Shown one piece after another: positions 5,623-5,741 of a stretch of DNA of 5,741 bases (position 1 is the stretch's first letter; each line of letters starts with the position of its first letter). Source of the stretch: Candidatus Rokuibacteriota bacterium (GTDB lineage Bacteria; Methylomirabilota; Methylomirabilia; Rokubacteriales; CSP1-6); the NCBI GenBank assembly GCA_016201575.1, contig JACQCN010000427.1:1-5741 (forward strand), written 5' to 3'. A model generated the notes under the pieces. The model saw only the letters and a list, made by a program, of their open reading frames with translations, did not search any database and was not told the origin of the DNA. A program made the translations under genes and the position numbers.

Positions 5623-5741
5623 CTATGCCGGGGGGACGCCCCTCCGGGCCTGATCTTCCCAGCCTTCCAGCCGCCGCTCGATGCGCTCGATCAGCTCCCG
5701 CTGGTCGAGAAAGATCCGCATCATCTGGCCGAGGACGATGA
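5623..5741 (-). CDS. C-terminal 38 codons of a minus-strand gene (unknown, helical; start outside window)
   Basis: On the minus strand the frame is open from the right edge (first whole codon 5739-5737) to TAG at 5625-5623. The residues are strongly amphipathic, with 'MMRIFLDQRELIERIERRLE' followed by GWEDQARRGVPPA, like the end of a helical or coiled-coil protein. Third codon positions are G or C in most codons, as in the other real genes here. I do not recognise a family from so short a piece. Two adjacent ATGs (5724-5719) mean a very short separate gene starting inside the window is also possible. It runs toward the pilin gene, so the two are convergent. Confidence 0.45.
   Translation of the reverse strand, partial: IVLGQMMRIFLDQRELIERIERRLEGWEDQARRGVPPA

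Noticed and set aside
5372..5653. Plus-strand 93-codon frame with an ATG and a G-rich run 6 nt upstream, downstream of the TTGACA promoter
   Set aside because: Its first 40 codons have only about 55% G/C at third positions, far below the real genes here, and the protein is Arg/Gly/Pro/Ala-rich with no family. Not secure enough to call.
5388..5741. Plus-strand frame open to the right edge (GTG start)
   Set aside because: It shares third positions with the minus-strand frame and its product is a Ser/Ala/Arg-rich string typical of an antisense shadow; its last part lies opposite the right-edge minus gene.

Overview
The window is GC-rich bacterial DNA, roughly two thirds G+C by eye, with codon third positions almost always G or C in the real genes. 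It holds most of a branched-chain amino-acid type (Liv/HAAT) ABC transporter operon, then a separate small locus encoding a type IV pilin-like protein. Taxonomy cannot be fixed from this sequence. The GC content, the Liv cassette and the GFTLIEL pilin suggest a Gram-negative lineage such as Methylomirabilota/Rokubacteria or a high-GC proteobacterial group. This is a low-confidence inference.

Positions 1-4188, plus strand: the 3' end of a periplasmic substrate-binding protein gene, a structured intergenic stretch (two hairpins, then a strong intrinsic terminator), livH (permease), and one very long gene overlapping livH by 4 bp. That gene encodes LivM (second permease), LivG (first ATPase) and LivF (second ATPase) as a single 847-residue polypeptide. 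Together they would form a complete importer: the binding protein captures a small ligand (amino acid, amide, urea or similar; the substrate is not readable here), LivH and the LivM domain form the channel, and the LivG and LivF domains form the ATPase pair. The terminator sits 21 nt before the livH start and probably lets the binding protein be made in excess over the membrane complex.

Positions 4189-5245, plus strand: a 189-bp intergenic region with a 9+9 bp inverted repeat and a good match to a sigma-54 (-24/-12) promoter. A 106-residue unrecognised protein with an N-terminal signal or anchor follows, then a 134-residue type IV prepilin with a textbook processing site, then a strong terminator. 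The arrangement suggests a regulated pilin unit independent of the transporter operon.

Positions 5246-5741: a TTGACA-type promoter candidate on the plus strand, about 300 bp with no convincing complete gene (one minus-strand stretch has coding-like codon bias but no start codon), and at the right edge the last 38 codons of a minus-strand gene that enters from outside the window. No RNA gene, CRISPR array, insertion sequence or attachment site was seen.
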